Assembly (NCBI GenBank): GCA_009917555.1
Contig: QZDX01000003.1
Location: 248,001-312,000 of the forward strand
Reading direction: 5' to 3'
Origin: a bacterium 1XD21-13
Lineage (GTDB): Bacteria; Bacillota; Clostridia; Lachnospirales; Lachnospiraceae
DNA length: 64,000 bases
Every line of letters begins with the position of its first letter. The first letter of the stretch is position 1. Shown piece after piece: positions 56,501-64,000 of the stretch. The position numbers and the translations under genes are program-made. The notes under the pieces are model-generated. The model did not search any database, had not been told where the DNA came from, and was given only the letters and a program-made list of their open reading frames with translations.

Positions 56501-57769
56501 ATGGGAATGACAATGACACAGAAAATCCTGGCAGCCCACGCAGGACTTTCGGAGGTAAAGGCCGGACAGCTTATCGAAGCGGATCTCGATCTGGTTCTTG
56601 GCAATGACATCACAACACCGGTAGCCATCCGCGAGATGGAAAAAATGAACAGCAAAGAAGTATTCCACAAGGATAAAATCGCCCTGGTAATGGATCATTT
56701 TATCCCCAACAAGGACATCAAATCCGCCGAAAACTGCAAATGCGTCCGTGAATTTGCCTGCAAACATGAAGTAAGCAACTACTTCGACGTAGGAGAGATG
56801 GGCATCGAGCACGCCCTCCTTCCGGAAAAGGGACTCACCGTGGCGGGCGACTGCATCATCGGCGCAGACTCCCACACATGTACCTACGGCGCTCTGGGAG
56901 CCTTTTCCACAGGCGTAGGCAGCACCGACATGGCCGCAGGCATGGCAACCGGCAAGGCATGGTTCAAGGTTCCCTCCGCCATCCGATTCAACATTATAGG
57001 AAAGCCCTCCAAATGGGTCAGCGGCAAGGACGTCATTCTCCACATTATCGGCATGATCGGCGTAGACGGAGCACTCTACAAATCAATGGAATTTACAGGC
57101 GAAGGCATCAAAAACCTGTCAATGGACGACCGTTTCACCATAGCAAATATGGCAATCGAAGCAGGCGGAAAGAACGGCATCTTCCCGGTAGACGATCTTG
57201 CAAAAGCATACATGAAAGAACATTCCGCAAGAGAATACAAAGTATATGAGGCAGATCCGGACGCAGAGTACGATGAGGAATACACCATCGACTTAAGCAC
57301 CCTGAAATCCACGGTAGCCTTCCCCCATCTGCCCGAAAACACAAAAACCATCGGCGAGATTACAGAAGACATCGCCATAGACCAGGTAGTAATCGGCTCC
57401 TGCACCAACGGCCGCATGGACGATCTGCGCGCCGCAGCCCAAATCTTAAAAGGCCGAAAAGTAAAAAAAGGACTTCGCTGCATCGTGATTCCGGGAACAC
57501 AGAAAATCTACATGGATGCTATGGAAGAAGGACTGTTAAAAATTTTCATCCAGGCCGGAGCTGCCGTAAGCACCCCCACCTGTGGCCCCTGTCTTGGCGG
57601 CTACATGGGAATCCTGGCAGCGGGAGAGCGCTGCGTATCCACCACAAACCGAAACTTTGTAGGCCGGATGGGACACGTAGATTCCGAAGTTTACCTGGCA
57701 AGCCCTGCGGTAGCGGCCGCCAGCGCAGTAACAGGCAAAATATCCGCACCGGAAGAGCTTGGTTTATAA
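56501..57769 (+). CDS. leuC: 3-isopropylmalate dehydratase large subunit
   Basis: A 422-aa protein; ATG 56501 follows AGGAGGAGTATAC and begins the usual [15 protein letters not shown]. The aconitase fold has the cluster Cys in [13 protein letters not shown] and [30 protein letters not shown] is the substrate loop. It isomerises 2- to 3-isopropylmalate in leucine synthesis with LeuD. This is the shorter, archaeal-type LeuC found in Clostridia. Unlike upstream genes, its coding strand is not G-rich. Confidence 0.95.
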   Translation: MGMTMTQKILAAHAGLSEVKAGQLIEADLDLVLGNDITTPVAIREMEKMNSKEVFHKDKIALVMDHFIPNKDIKSAENCKCVREFACKHEVSNYFDVGEMGIEHALLPEKGLTVAGDCIIGADSHTCTYGALGAFSTGVGSTDMAAGMATGKAWFKVPSAIRFNIIGKPSKWVSGKDVILHIIGMIGVDGALYKSMEFTGEGIKNLSMDDRFTIANMAIEAGGKNGIFPVDDLAKAYMKEHSAREYKVYEADPDAEYDEEYTIDLSTLKSTVAFPHLPENTKTIGEITEDIAIDQVVIGSCTNGRMDDLRAAAQILKGRKVKKGLRCIVIPGTQKIYMDAMEEGLLKIFIQAGAAVSTPTCGPCLGGYMGILAAGERCVSTTNRNFVGRMGHVDSEVYLASPAVAAASAVTGKISAPEELGL

Positions 57770-57820
57770 AATAAAACAAAAAACAATAAAATTTCCGAAC
57801 AAAGACAGGAGAACATATCT

Positions 57821-58306
57821 ATGCAGACAAAAGGAAAAGTATTCAAATACGGAGACAATGTAGACACCGATGTAATCATCCCGGCCAGATATCTGGCCAT
57901 AGCAGATCCAAAAGAACTGGCCGAACATTGCATGGAAGACATAGACAAAGATTTCGTCCGCAAAGTACACCCCGGCGACATCATGGTAGCAAACAAAAAC
58001 TTCGGCTGCGGCTCCTCCCGGGAGCACGCCCCCCTAGTCATCAAAGTATCCGGCATCTCCTGCGTCATTGCAGAAACCTTCGCCCGGATCTTCTACCGCA
58101 ACGCCATCAACATCGGCCTTCCCATCATCGAGTGCCCGGAAGCCGCACGAGACATCAAAGACAGCGACGAAGTAGAAGTAGACTTTGACAGCGGAACCAT
58201 CCGCAACCTCACCACGGGAAAACAATACCAAGGCCAAGCCTTCCCCGAATTTATGCAGCGCATAATCAAAGCAGAAGGCCTAATCAACTACATCAACGAA
58301 AAATAA
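57821..58306 (+). CDS. leuD: 3-isopropylmalate dehydratase small subunit
   Basis: A 161-aa protein starting at ATG 57821 with GACAGGAG upstream. Motifs: [38 protein letters not shown] and [20 protein letters not shown]. It forms the swivel domain that completes the LeuC active site. leuB does not follow; a long palindrome comes next. The coding strand is markedly C-rich. Confidence 0.95.
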   Translation: MQTKGKVFKYGDNVDTDVIIPARYLAIADPKELAEHCMEDIDKDFVRKVHPGDIMVANKNFGCGSSREHAPLVIKVSGISCVIAETFARIFYRNAINIGLPIIECPEAARDIKDSDEVEVDFDSGTIRNLTTGKQYQGQAFPEFMQRIIKAEGLINYINEK

Positions 58307-58361
58307 AAAAAAGAAGACAGCAGGTATAGTAAAAACACCCGCAGAACAACCGCCAACCAGA

Positions 58362-58578
58362 GGTTTTGAGAGAAAAGAGGCCCCGGGCTTTTCCGATATC
58401 AGGTGTCCGGCTGTTCGCGTACAGTCTGTCTGAAATTGGCGAACTAACGTCAAAAAACTCCAACAGGCGCAGCCTGTCAAATCCAAAAACCGTTAGTCCG
58501 ACAAGAGCAGACAGACTGTACGCGAACCGTCCGAACACAGATATGGAAAAGCCCGGGGGCCTCTTTTCTCTCAAAACC
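58362..58578. repeat. 217-bp imperfect palindrome between leuD and the chemotaxis receptor gene
   Basis: The 70-base arms 58362-58431 and 58509-58578 are close reverse complements with only a handful of mismatches and single-base gaps. The inner 77 bases contain further pairing: GGCGAACTAACG with CGTTAGTCCGAC, and ACAGGC-GCA-GCCTGT at the tip. ORFs across it arise from the repeat. It could be a bidirectional terminator, a structured RNA or a MITE-like element; no recognisable target duplication was found. Confidence 0.85.
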
Positions 58579-58587
58579 GACCACCTT

Positions 58588-60174
58588 TTAAAGATTATCA
58601 AACACCACCGTCTCCTCCTTCAACTCCCCAACAATAGCCTGATTCACGCCCATCCTCTGTGTAATATCCTCCATATCAATCACCAGATTCCTCGTACTGT
58701 CCGCAACTCCCGAAATCCCAGAAGCGCCTTCTCCAATCACCGTTGTAATCGCTCCAATCGACTCCACAATCCCGGACATAGACCCGCGCAAATGCTCCGT
58801 CCGCTCCTTAAAATTATCCATCGACTGCTTGATATAAGCCGCATCCTCCTGATACTGCTTCCCCGACCGCACAAACTCCTGAAACTCCGTCAAAATAGAG
58901 CTGTTCATATAATCCACCAGATTCTGCGCATTTTGAGAAAGATTATAAACAGCGGAAGTAACAACCGAATTAATCTCCTGAATCCGATTAGCCGCATCAC
59001 TGCTGGAATTGGCAAGCTGTCGGATTTCCTTTGCAACCATAGAAAAGCCCTTGCCCGCGGCCCCTGCATTAGCCGCCTCTACCGTAGCATTCAGGGCAAT
59101 CAGCCGGGTAGTCTGTGAAATTTTCAAAATCTCATCCGTAAGACTGTTCACCTGGTCCACACTACGGCTCTGAGCAATCGCTTCATTTAAAGATTCCAAA
59201 ATATCCGCCGCCTTAGCGCTGGTAACCTCCACATTCGTCTTAGCCGACTGCTCCAGATCATCCGCCCGTGCCTTCATAGCCACGGAATATGCCGTAATAC
59301 TTGCACATTCCTCCGCCGTACCGTGGGCATCCCGGTTCACTTCCTCAGCGCTTGCCGTAATCACAGCGGCATTGCTGGCCACCTCCTGAATCGTTGACGA
59401 GAGCTGCTGCATCAGATTGGACAGATCCGACACACTTTCCCGCGAAGTAGCCGTTCGCTTGCGTACCTCACTCGTCATATCATCAATGCGGTCCGAACTT
59501 TCGCGAATCGTACTCAAAATACTCTTAATGGGCGTCACAACATATTTCAGAATTAAAGAAATGGTTCCAAACACAAGGGCCGTACAGATGGCAATGGAAA
59601 GAACACTGACAATCAGAGAAATCACATATACCGCCGAGAGCTGTCCTCTGGCATCGGAAGTCTGCTCACTGATGGAAGCATCAAGGGCGTCAATGCTGGC
59701 CTCAATGGTTCCGGCAAAAAGAGCCACATCCTCATTGGCGAGAAGATAAGCTTCCTGTGTTTTATGACCGGCGCTCTTACACACCAGATTGACCAAAGCA
59801 TGCTTAAAGGAATCATAGGCGGACAAAAGAGCCTCATACTCCTTTCGGTCCTCCTCCGTAACAAAGCCTTCATACTCCAGGAGCATATTGTCCAATAAGG
59901 CTTCCTCCTCCTTGATCTCATTTACCACTGTAATCATCGTATTATAATCCGTTGCCACAATGTGGGAGAGAGCCAGATTATGTATATTCATGGCAGATTC
60001 GGAAATCTCTGCAAGCCGGCTTTTCCCTGACATCAGATTATCCGCAATATTTGCTGCATTAGAATTGACATTATGTATATTGATAACAGCTAAGGCATTG
60101 GAAATAAGCGCCACAATCCCCAGAAGGGCAATGGGCAGAATTAAGCGCCGTTTGAGGCTGATTTGTTTTGTCAT
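58588..60174 (-). CDS. Methyl-accepting chemotaxis protein
   Basis: A 528-aa receptor starting at 60174 with TTGGAGGTATTACC upstream. It has an N-terminal membrane helix (LILPIALLGIVALISNALAV), an extracellular four-helix sensor of about 150 residues, a second helix (VISLIVSVLSIAICTALVFG) and HAMP-like segment. The signalling hairpin tip is TRLIALNATVEAANAGAAGK, followed by GFSMVAKEIRQLANSS. The ligand is not evident; the solute-binding protein encoded upstream on the same strand is a possible partner. Confidence 0.93.
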   Translation of the reverse strand: MTKQISLKRRLILPIALLGIVALISNALAVINIHNVNSNAANIADNLMSGKSRLAEISESAMNIHNLALSHIVATDYNTMITVVNEIKEEEALLDNMLLEYEGFVTEEDRKEYEALLSAYDSFKHALVNLVCKSAGHKTQEAYLLANEDVALFAGTIEASIDALDASISEQTSDARGQLSAVYVISLIVSVLSIAICTALVFGTISLILKYVVTPIKSILSTIRESSDRIDDMTSEVRKRTATSRESVSDLSNLMQQLSSTIQEVASNAAVITASAEEVNRDAHGTAEECASITAYSVAMKARADDLEQSAKTNVEVTSAKAADILESLNEAIAQSRSVDQVNSLTDEILKISQTTRLIALNATVEAANAGAAGKGFSMVAKEIRQLANSSSDAANRIQEINSVVTSAVYNLSQNAQNLVDYMNSSILTEFQEFVRSGKQYQEDAAYIKQSMDNFKERTEHLRGSMSGIVESIGAITTVIGEGASGISGVADSTRNLVIDMEDITQRMGVNQAIVGELKEETVVFDNL

Positions 60175-60263
60175 GGTAATACCTCCAAAATATTTGCTGC
60201 AATATTCAAGTATGCGCTTCGCAGACGCACAGCTGACACGAATATCAAGCGTGCAGCGATGTA

Positions 60264-61502
60264 TTAAGGTGCCGTGATATCCTCCACCATCTTATCAAGC
60301 TGCTCCTGAAGCCCCTGCCCGGTGGGATTGCCGGCGGCCATATTTCCAGCAAAGACGGTTACGGGGTCCCAAAAATTCCCGCCCAGACGCTGAACCGTGG
60401 AAAATTCCGACTGGCTGAGGAGAGCGGAGATAGCGGGCGAGCTTTGCACCTCCTGGGAAGATGCCGCATTTTTGTTGGCAGGCCCCTGTCCCCGCAGCTC
60501 AAAACGAAGCTTCTGGTTGGTTTCATTGGAAATCCATTCCGCCAGGCGGGAGGCCCACTCATGAGATGCGGAGTAGGCATTGACGCCGATAAGCTTATAA
60601 CCGGAGTAGGAGGCCATCTGAACCTGCTGTCCGCCGCAGGTGTAGGAGGGGAGCCTTGATGCTCCGTAGTCCGCACCCCAGGCTTCTTTTATGGCTACGG
60701 CGTTCCATGTACCGCTGACACCGGCGATAACCGTTCCGTCCTGCACGCCCTTTAGAAAGCCTTCGTCTGTGGTATTCATAAACCCGGGGCTTTCGGCCAG
60801 GTTCAGCATGGACTGTGCCACGTCGGTTCCGCGAATGGGACCTTCCGTCCCGTTCCAGGTGCAGAAGTTGGTAATGCCGTCGTCGTTGAGACCTACTTCA
60901 AGTCCGGTATTTCCAAAGAAAGAATATACATACCATCCGGAGGACCAGTCCATCGTTACTTTCTTTTCCTGGGCTGCGGCAACTTCCAGCATCCGCTCCA
61001 GAGAGGAAATGTCCTCTTCCGTAAAATAGTGCTTATTATAATAAAGAAAATATCCGTTATCCGCAGTCAGAGGATAAGCATACAGCGTATCCCCCACACA
61101 GGCGGCGTGAACGGCCTCCGAAAGATTGGCGGCTTTGATGGAATCCGCCGGCTCTACAGGCTCCAGGGCGCCTGCGGCTACCAGAGTATTCAATTGATCG
61201 TCCGCAAAGGCAAATACATCGGCGCCGTTTTCCAAATCATTCATCAGCGCATCCATACAGTTGCTTTCGCTCTGGGGGGAAAAGGTGATGTGAAAATCGG
61301 CCTCGCTTTGGTATTTTTGCTCAAAACTTTCAAAAATCTGACCCAGCAGAGCTTCGTCCTCCGCTGCGCCCCATACTAAAAGTTCTACCGTTTCCGGCGC
61401 TTTGGCTGCGCCGTCGGCCGCCTCCGGATCGGCTTTTTGGCATCCGGCAAGGGTAAGGCAGAGAAAAGCGGCCAGGATGCACAGATAGGTTCGTTTCTTC
61501 AT
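60264..61502 (-). CDS. Extracellular solute-binding lipoprotein (family 1, sugar type)
   Basis: A 412-aa protein starting at 61502 with ATGGAGACAC upstream. The signal peptide ends in lipobox TLAGC. The mature protein has family 1 binding-protein traits: VELLVWGAAEDEALLGQIFE, ADVFAFADDQLNTLVAAGAL and GTVIAGVSGTWNAVAIKEAW. It would bind sugars or oligosaccharides, but no ABC permease is present nearby. It is 89 bases upstream of the chemotaxis receptor gene on the same strand, which suggests that it delivers a ligand signal to that receptor. Confidence 0.88.
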   Translation of the reverse strand: MKKRTYLCILAAFLCLTLAGCQKADPEAADGAAKAPETVELLVWGAAEDEALLGQIFESFEQKYQSEADFHITFSPQSESNCMDALMNDLENGADVFAFADDQLNTLVAAGALEPVEPADSIKAANLSEAVHAACVGDTLYAYPLTADNGYFLYYNKHYFTEEDISSLERMLEVAAAQEKKVTMDWSSGWYVYSFFGNTGLEVGLNDDGITNFCTWNGTEGPIRGTDVAQSMLNLAESPGFMNTTDEGFLKGVQDGTVIAGVSGTWNAVAIKEAWGADYGASRLPSYTCGGQQVQMASYSGYKLIGVNAYSASHEWASRLAEWISNETNQKLRFELRGQGPANKNAASSQEVQSSPAISALLSQSEFSTVQRLGGNFWDPVTVFAGNMAAGNPTGQGLQEQLDKMVEDITAP

Positions 61503-61740
61503 AATCGTGTCTCCATGATATTCCCCGGCGGGAACAAATACCCCGCGAACTTGCTGCGAGGTATAGGGGGGTATGTCCCTTTGAGGATTTTTTCTACTGA
61601 AAATTTTATCATTTAGAGGGCGATCCTGCAAGTGGTTTGAGGTGTATTTTAGCGTGTATTTTTATTCCGGCGGGCAAAAATCCGAGTGAAAATACCGGCA
61701 TGTTCATTTTGGAGAAGCTTACCCCGTTTTATCAGGGGCA

Positions 61741-61769
61741 GCCGCGAGGGCCAAATGCCCTGCGGCTTG
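61741..61769 (-). terminator. Hairpin downstream of the phosphorylase remnant
   Basis: AGCCGC-G-AGGGC pairs with GCCCTGCGGCT around a five-base loop. A second short hairpin, CCCC...GGGG, lies next to it (61725-61741). There is no long T tract. The remaining 61503-61740 sequence holds no gene that I can support. Confidence 0.4.
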
Positions 61770-61779
61770 CTGCGGGGAC

Positions 61780-62207
61780 TTAGAGAGCAAGGCAGCCCTG
61801 GTTTCTGCGCTTTTTGATCTTATCTGCCGTTTCCTGGTAGATGCCATCCATCGTCCATACCTTTCCGGTGATATAAGGGTAGCCGCAAGTATCAAGGCAC
61901 TTGGTCATGGCCTGGACGGATGACGGCTCCATTGGGATTTCTTCGCTTTCCGGGGCATAGTGGAAGCTTGTGCCTTCCTCACGGACAGCGGCGGAGGGAA
62001 TCAGGAAGCGTCCCTCCATCTGGGACTCGTCCAGAATGCCGCAGCTTCCGAAGAGTACGATTTTTCCGGCTCCAAGGGCTATGATTTCCTCCAGGCCGGC
62101 GGCGCAGGCGGGAGCGCCTACCCGTGACAGGAAGAAAGCGATGGGGGTTCCTCCATAGACCGTCCCGTAGACGGGAAGGGCGCCGTTGGCCGTGTAAAGT
62201 TCAGCGA
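61780..62207 (-). pseudogene. Nucleoside phosphorylase fragment truncated at both ends
   Basis: The minus-strand frame reads ELYTANGALPVYGTVYGGTP, then RVGAPACAAGLEEIIALGAG and KIVLFGSCGILDES, the nucleoside phosphorylase (PNP_UDP_1) fold, through the MDGIYQETADKIKKRRNQGC segment. It lacks the N-terminus: a TAA lies just before ELYTAN at about 62212. It also ends early in GCLAL, where the family continues with V-x-ME. The break at 62207 is beside the transposase remnant, suggesting insertion or deletion there. Confidence 0.78.
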
Positions 62208-62232
62208 ATTTTTATTGACTTATGGAAAGTAA

Positions 62233-63165
62233 TCAGGTAAGCTGTTTGATCTTTTCATTTACTGCCTGATTTCTGGGTATATTAATGTAGGAACCATCTC
62301 CTCTGCTGACGATGCGGAAATTGCGCATAAAGTTGATCAGAGCATATGAATTAACAGCATTCTTGAATACTTTAATTTCAAGAAACCTTAAAAGAAACAA
62401 GCTAAGGCAACAGATCAAAGTTTCCCGGATACATCTGCATGCACAGAGGGACCAGATCCGCATCTAACAGGAGAGCCTGTCCGATGATAGGGTCATGTTT
62501 ATTTTCTTTGGAAGGCCCTTTTTGTTTATCCTCTTTGGGCAGAACAGTCTCGAAATAATAATTCGTGCAGCCCAAAAAAGCTTTGCTAAAATCTCTCTTG
62601 TAGTACTGCTCGTAGCAATGGTTAAATAGTTCGATATATTTCTTATAGGGTCCGCCAACAAAAGAACAGCCGTCATAAACCTGATCCTCTGACATAGGTA
62701 CGCTTTGATACAGGTGTGGGAAAACAGAAGAAACCGTTTTTGATTTTGAACAGGGACAGATGACCCTTGCATAGATAAGCTGGGCCGGCATATCATATAT
62801 GCGAAACTGGTATCGCATTTGTGATGCCAGAATATCTATGGTTTCTTTCACACCAAGCTCTTCCAAAAGAGAGGATAGGAGAAAATGTCCTGCGTTAATC
62901 TCCACGGGGGTATTGAAAGCTCTGGGGCGGGTCTCTTCTGCGAGCAGCGTCTCCCGCTCTTCATTCTTTTGTTTTACATACTCCATGTAATAAGCGACCG
63001 GATCCGGCATCACATCGGAAATAAGCTCCTCAACATAACCGAAAGCCATGACATTTTTTGTGCGGGACTGTTTTAATTCCTTATCCCAATAGGAGTCATA
63101 CATCTGTAGATAGTTGCCTTTTTTCTTTCTTTCCTGCTCAAAAAATATTGGAAGTTTAAAATAAA
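62233..63165 (-). pseudogene. Internally deleted IS1634-type transposase
   Basis: The coding strand has the N-terminal domain (KKKGNYLQMYDSYWDKELKQ, then FGYVEELISD to MYPGNFDLL, about 250 residues) without a clear start codon. At about 62415 it switches frame to the extreme C-terminus (LFLLRFLEIKVFKNAV to NEKIKQLT). The central DDE catalytic region of about 250-300 residues is missing. The family assignment is by recalled resemblance to IS1634 transposases. The copy cannot transpose by itself. Confidence 0.7.
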
Positions 63166-63247
63166 ATATTTTTTTGAATCTATAGAAGATTTTAAAGCAA
63201 TGTTATATATTTGCAGTCCAATTTAAATAAAATAATAGTTTTAATAT

Positions 63248-63291
63248 GTACTAATTAGATTCAATATAATATAATTGAAGTGAATTAGTAC
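63248..63291 (+). promoter_or_regulatory. AbiE promoter inverted repeats
   Basis: GTACTAATT (63248-63256) and AATTAGTAC (63283-63291) are perfect nine-base arms; inside them TTCAAT/ATTGAA form a second pair. TATAAT lies at 63265-63270. AbiEi antitoxins are known to bind inverted repeats in their own promoter, so this is the expected autoregulatory site. Confidence 0.65.
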
Positions 63292-63308
63292 AAGAAAGGA
63301 GACCAGCT

Positions 63309-64000
63309 ATGACAGATTATGATAAAATAGTCAGGATTGCAAATGAGAATCATAATATTTTTCAGACAAATATGATTGTGAAAGCAGGGATCAGAAAAGA
63401 AAAAATCAGGGAACTGCTTGAGATAGGCAGGATCAAACGAATCGGGCGCGGCCTGTATGCCTTTAACATGAAAGAGGTGGATGAATACTATGAATTTCAA
63501 CAGACATGCCCCAGAGGAATATTTTCTTATGGTACTGCCGCATATTTTTGGGAACTGTCTGATAGAGTGCCGAATATTTTAAACTGTTCTCTTCCAAGGG
63601 GTTATCACACATCGACAAAATTGACGGAGGAGGTAATCTGTCATTATGTAGCAAAAGAATTGTATCCAGTTGGAAAAACCGAAATCATATCACCCCAGGG
63701 TGCGCCTATCGTTGTGTACGATAGAGAAAGAACCATATGTGATTTGGTAAAAAACCGGAAAAAGATGGATATGCAGCTGTACAGTACGGCCTTAAATTTA
63801 TATTTTAAGGGTAATGAGAAAGATATCCGAAGGTTAATAAGATACGGAAGACTGCTGATTGCATCTATGATTGGAATTCATGAACGGCCAATCATGGATA
63901 ATGAATACAATAATTTCTGTGTTTCGATTTGTGCTAATTATGGAAAAATGAAGGTTCCTATGAAAATTGATATTACAACAGGAGATATAATTACGCCAGG
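63309..64000 (+). CDS. AbiEi-type antitoxin fused to fragments of AbiEii toxin (runs off the window)
   Basis: Start ATG 63309 with AAAGGAGACC upstream; the frame is open to base 64000 (230 codons). Residues 1-175 are an AbiEi antitoxin: N-terminal winged helix (FQTNMIVKAGIRKEKIRELL, RIGRGLYAFN) and the DRERTICDLVKNRKKMDMQL block. From about residue 180 the sequence matches pieces of the AbiEii nucleotidyltransferase toxin: LLIASMIGIHERPIMDN, and then VPMKIDITTGDIITP. The usual antitoxin end, the toxin start and the toxin segment between these pieces are missing, so this is an in-frame deletion fusion. The toxin motif MD-x-D reads MDNE. Confidence 0.75.
   Translation, partial: MTDYDKIVRIANENHNIFQTNMIVKAGIRKEKIRELLEIGRIKRIGRGLYAFNMKEVDEYYEFQQTCPRGIFSYGTAAYFWELSDRVPNILNCSLPRGYHTSTKLTEEVICHYVAKELYPVGKTEIISPQGAPIVVYDRERTICDLVKNRKKMDMQLYSTALNLYFKGNEKDIRRLIRYGRLLIASMIGIHERPIMDNEYNNFCVSICANYGKMKVPMKIDITTGDIITP

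Noticed and set aside
58366-59118. A 250-codon + strand ORF through the palindrome into the chemotaxis receptor gene
   Set aside because: It is antisense to the receptor over most of its length and its start arises from the palindrome; composition is not protein-like.

Overview
The window looks like a chromosomal stretch of a gut-type Clostridia, most likely Lachnospiraceae. The evidence is strong AGGAGG ribosome binding sites, TTGACA/TATAAT promoters with 16-17 bp spacers, low-GC Gram-positive housekeeping genes (rplS-lepB-rbgA-lepB-rnhB-yraN-pgeF), a two-subunit class I fumarase, and families typical of these anaerobes (HgdB/HgdC-type proteins, Fe-S flavoproteins, DUF2812/PadR and DUF1622 proteins). 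No rRNA, tRNA or CRISPR array was recognised, and no gene-free stretch exceeds about 300 bases.

Region 1 (1-4.0 kb) is accessory DNA: the 3' part of a probable SIR2-like gene, an AlbA_2/Schlafen-type ATP-binding protein, a DUF6076-like zinc-ribbon protein, an excisionase-like HTH protein and a 67-aa cysteine-containing protein. Region 2 (4.0-17.4 kb) is a discrete mobile element bounded by 38-bp inverted repeats that match at 35 positions. It carries an intact tyrosine recombinase at the left end and the 3' stub of a second one at the right end. Between them are a TetR regulator and a co-directional run of redox genes: MATE pump, NTF2-like protein, four aldo/keto reductases (one a lipoprotein, one with a C-terminal ferredoxin domain), two flavodoxins (one a lipoprotein), an acetyltransferase, a cyclophilin-like/NTF2 lipoprotein, a DUF4405 membrane cytochrome-like protein, a metallo-beta-lactamase-fold lipoprotein and a winged-helix regulator.

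Region 3 (17.4-36.8 kb) mixes small accessory genes (YitT, HTH membrane regulators, DUF2164, DUF2812/PadR, EamA, AbrB, two broken genes) with the fumarase and the rplS-pgeF housekeeping run, then PadR-controlled transporter loci (MFS, MATE). Region 4 (36.8-47.0 kb) is the most interesting part. A FadR-type regulator with an adjacent TGGT-N3-ACCA site is followed by hypB, cooC, two HgdB/BcrC-like Fe-S subunits, an HgdC-type activase, a previously unlisted 54-aa membrane protein, a protein resembling the N-terminal part of acetyl-CoA synthase without the A-cluster domain, a 936-aa Fe-S/FAD/NAD(P)H flavoprotein and hypA. Taken together it looks like a nickel-maturation set wired to an ATP-driven low-potential reductase, yet no hydrogenase or CO dehydrogenase is in sight.

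Region 5 (47.1-56.3 kb) holds an ArsR-controlled heavy-metal efflux locus and a string of single genes (HAD phosphatase, sugar-binding-type lipoprotein, GNAT, phospholipase D, lipase). Region 6 (56.3-64 kb) has leuCD, a 217-bp palindrome, a chemotaxis receptor, a solute-binding lipoprotein, then decayed DNA: a nucleoside phosphorylase fragment, an internally deleted IS1634-type transposase and an AbiEi gene fused in frame to pieces of AbiEii. The strand composition of the + strand changes from G-rich to C-rich near 56.3 kb, which suggests a replication terminus or an inversion boundary.
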